Part shown: positions 35,080 to 36,145 of the stretch, piece by piece | Layout: each line of letters begins with the position of its first letter | How positions within the stretch are numbered: the first letter of the stretch is position 1 | NCBI GenBank assembly: GCA_945787285.1 | Contig: CALZIC010000021.1 | Coordinates: 1-36,145, forward strand | From: an uncultured Desulfuromonadales bacterium | GTDB lineage: Bacteria > Desulfobacterota > Desulfuromonadia > Desulfuromonadales > Trichloromonadaceae | DNA: 36,145 bases | Direction of reading: 5' to 3' | The notes under the pieces: generated by a model | Database searches by the model: none | Seen by the model: the letters and a program-made list of their open reading frames with translations, nothing else | What the model was told of the DNA's origin: nothing | Position numbers and translations under genes: made by a program

Positions 35080-35484
35080 CTATTTACAGCGCATCGTTTT
35101 CTTGCCGTCCTCAAAGAGAACCTCGACCTTTTGCGGGCCGACCACGCGCTGCACAAGACCGAGGCCGAATACCGGGTGGTTTATCAGGGCCTTGACCTTG
35201 TAAGGATCTGTCATGGAGTAGTCCGTCGCCTTGTCGCTGTTCATGCTTGGGCGCAGGTCTTCCCATTCTTTACGCTCGGCGTCTTTGTTCAGAGCCGCTT
35301 TTCTAACTGCTGGTTTTTTTGCTGCGGTGGGTGGCCGGTACTTGTGTTGACGGCTGCAGGCATTGCATTGCACCTTAACAGGGCTCTCTTCGGCCATTGT
35401 GACGATGATGTGGTCGGTATTTTTGCGGCATTTAGTGCAGCGGGCTTCGATCGGGTCGCCGGCCGAAAGCGTGGTGCTTTGCAT
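35080..35484 (-). CDS. Zinc-ribbon protein with a C-terminal HPxFGxG SH3-like module
   Basis: 134 residues from ATG 35484, which has AGGGAG eight bases upstream (a start at 35514 would add ten residues). N-terminal zinc ribbon with CTKCRKNTDHIIV and VQCNACSRQHKYRPP (two CxxC pairs), a Lys/Ala-rich linker (TAAKKPAVRKAALNKDAERK), and a C-terminal segment ALINHPVFGLGLVQRVVGPQ followed by KVEVLFEDGKKTM. The H-P-x-F-G-x-G-x-V...V-x-F-x-D-G-x-K pattern resembles the Tudor/SH3-like module at the C-terminus of UvrD-type helicases and CarD-like proteins, which contact proteins or nucleic acid. Role unknown. Confidence 0.72.
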   Translation of the reverse strand: MQSTTLSAGDPIEARCTKCRKNTDHIIVTMAEESPVKVQCNACSRQHKYRPPTAAKKPAVRKAALNKDAERKEWEDLRPSMNSDKATDYSMTDPYKVKALINHPVFGLGLVQRVVGPQKVEVLFEDGKKTMRCK

Positions 35485-35830
35485 AGCGGTACTCCCTTGC
35501 TTGGGGCTAGCCAAGATATGGCCAATAAAAACCAGGGAGATCGCTGGAATCTACGGGGCAGGCTTGACAAATGACGTGTCTGGAAAATCTGGGACGTTCG
35601 TTTTGGCTCTTTACTCCGTAACGTCATCTCCGTACGGGGTGCAGGGCGGTAGTGGTGGTTTGCGAGGGGGGGGTGTGAGTGAGCGTACAATCTCCATAAT
35701 ACACCTTTCCACGAATAAAAGATACCGGCGGACAGGTAAAATTCACGGACCGGATGAATCAAGGGGTTCAGGTCGGGGTTCGTCTTTAAATATCCACCAT
35801 TTCTCTCGATGCGGTCTTCTTGTGGGCTTT
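35485..35830. other. Intergenic region, nothing recognised
   Basis: No ORF with a ribosome site and no clear repeat. A TTGACA at 35571 (+) has no matching -10. Confidence 0.5.
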
Positions 35831-35872
35831 CAAAAAAAAATGCGTGGCCGGCCTGAAAACGGCCGGCCACGC
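35831..35872 (-). terminator. Intrinsic terminator of the last (minus-strand) gene
   Basis: GCGTGGCCGGCC (35842-35853) pairs with GGCCGGCCACGC (35861-35872). On the minus strand the stem is followed by A and then nine T's (35832-35840). Confidence 0.93.
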
Positions 35873-35926
35873 TGCAGATCTGAGCTGCTCATGTCAGTGC
35901 ATGGACGAAAATAGCTCTATTTACTC

Positions 35927-36145
35927 TCAGCTGGCCTCAGAGCCTTCGGCCTGCAGTCCCTGCGGACAAAGGGCGGGTTCTTTTTTAAGCAGAGTCTGTC
36001 TCTCCACCAGCAGGTAGAGAACGACCCCGGCGCCAAGCCCCCAGGCTGCGCCATAGGTCGCCAGTATGATTGCTACGATGCCGGCGACGCCGCGCTGGGT
36101 GCTGTCTTCGGCCTGCTCCATGCCGATACTGATACACAGGTAGCC
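35927..36145 (-). CDS. Membrane protein, 5' part beyond the window
   Basis: The frame is open to the right edge, so the ATG at 36121 may be internal. Visible: GYLCISIGMEQAEDSTQRGV, then a hydrophobic helix (AGIVAIILATYGAAWGLGAG continuing VVLYLLVER) and a hydrophilic end (ALCPQGLQAEGSEAS). No family recognised. A strong terminator lies 54 bases downstream, supporting a real transcript on this strand. Confidence 0.5.
   Translation of the reverse strand, partial: GYLCISIGMEQAEDSTQRGVAGIVAIILATYGAAWGLGAGVVLYLLVERQTLLKKEPALCPQGLQAEGSEAS

Noticed and set aside
35289-35914. Overlapping ORFs of 183 and 193 codons on both strands
   Set aside because: Both run through the terminator at 35831-35872 or the neighbouring gene and have no ribosome site or family pattern.

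Overview
This 36 kb window looks like chromosomal DNA close to the replication origin of a GC-rich deltaproteobacterium, probably of the Desulfuromonadales (Geobacter/Desulfuromonas/Pelobacter type). I infer this from gyrB-gyrA-gpsA-cyclophilin in series, an hrcA-grpE-dnaK-dnaJ cluster with a perfect CIRCE operator, hemW next to hrcA, and a large Mrp/Mbh-type antiporter operon. Two parS-like palindromes fit an origin-proximal position. I see no prophage, insertion sequence, CRISPR array, rRNA or tRNA.

Layout. 1-8050 (+): gyrB (5' end missing), gyrA, a membrane-anchored TPR protein whose start overlaps gyrA, gpsA, a secreted cyclophilin, and an endonuclease/exonuclease/phosphatase-fold protein with an eroded active site. 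8198-8900 (+): nth with a strong terminator and, just beyond it, a parS-like site. 8965-9738 (-): an unknown four-helix membrane protein. 9999-10457 (+): a SlyD-like FKBP. 10563-18246 (-): the heat-shock operon hrcA-grpE-dnaK-dnaJ, followed by an LppC/LpoA-like periplasmic-binding protein and a lipoprotein, all downstream of one sigma-70 promoter with CIRCE at its start site. 18398-27454 (-): an operon read as mrpE-F-G, mbhD-like, mbhE-like, mrpB-C, two MrpD-like subunits, an 88-residue membrane protein, a third MrpD-like subunit, then a universal stress protein and hemW. The order matches archaeal mbhA-H, but no hydrogenase or dehydrogenase subunit is present. 27455-28192 is a noncoding gap with many small hairpins. 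28193-36145: a nitrilase-family amidase (+), a small anchored protein (-), trxB (+), comM/yifB (+), a cold-shock protein with a terminator-like leader (+), a 44-residue lysine/glutamate-rich protein (+), a stand-alone RelA/SpoT-domain protein with a long C-terminal extension (+), two small cysteine-motif proteins (-) and the 3' part of a membrane protein (-) running off the window.

Most genes are housekeeping. The observations I would check first are: a perfect 18-bp in-frame tandem duplication inside dnaK; an apparent internal deletion with frameshift in the mbhD-like gene and a possibly similar lesion at the start of mrpC; the parS-like sites; terminator-like hairpins in the leaders of hrcA and the cold-shock gene; the catalytically eroded EEP-fold protein; and the RelA/SpoT protein with an unassigned C-terminal region. 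All family assignments are from reading motifs by eye; no database search was run.
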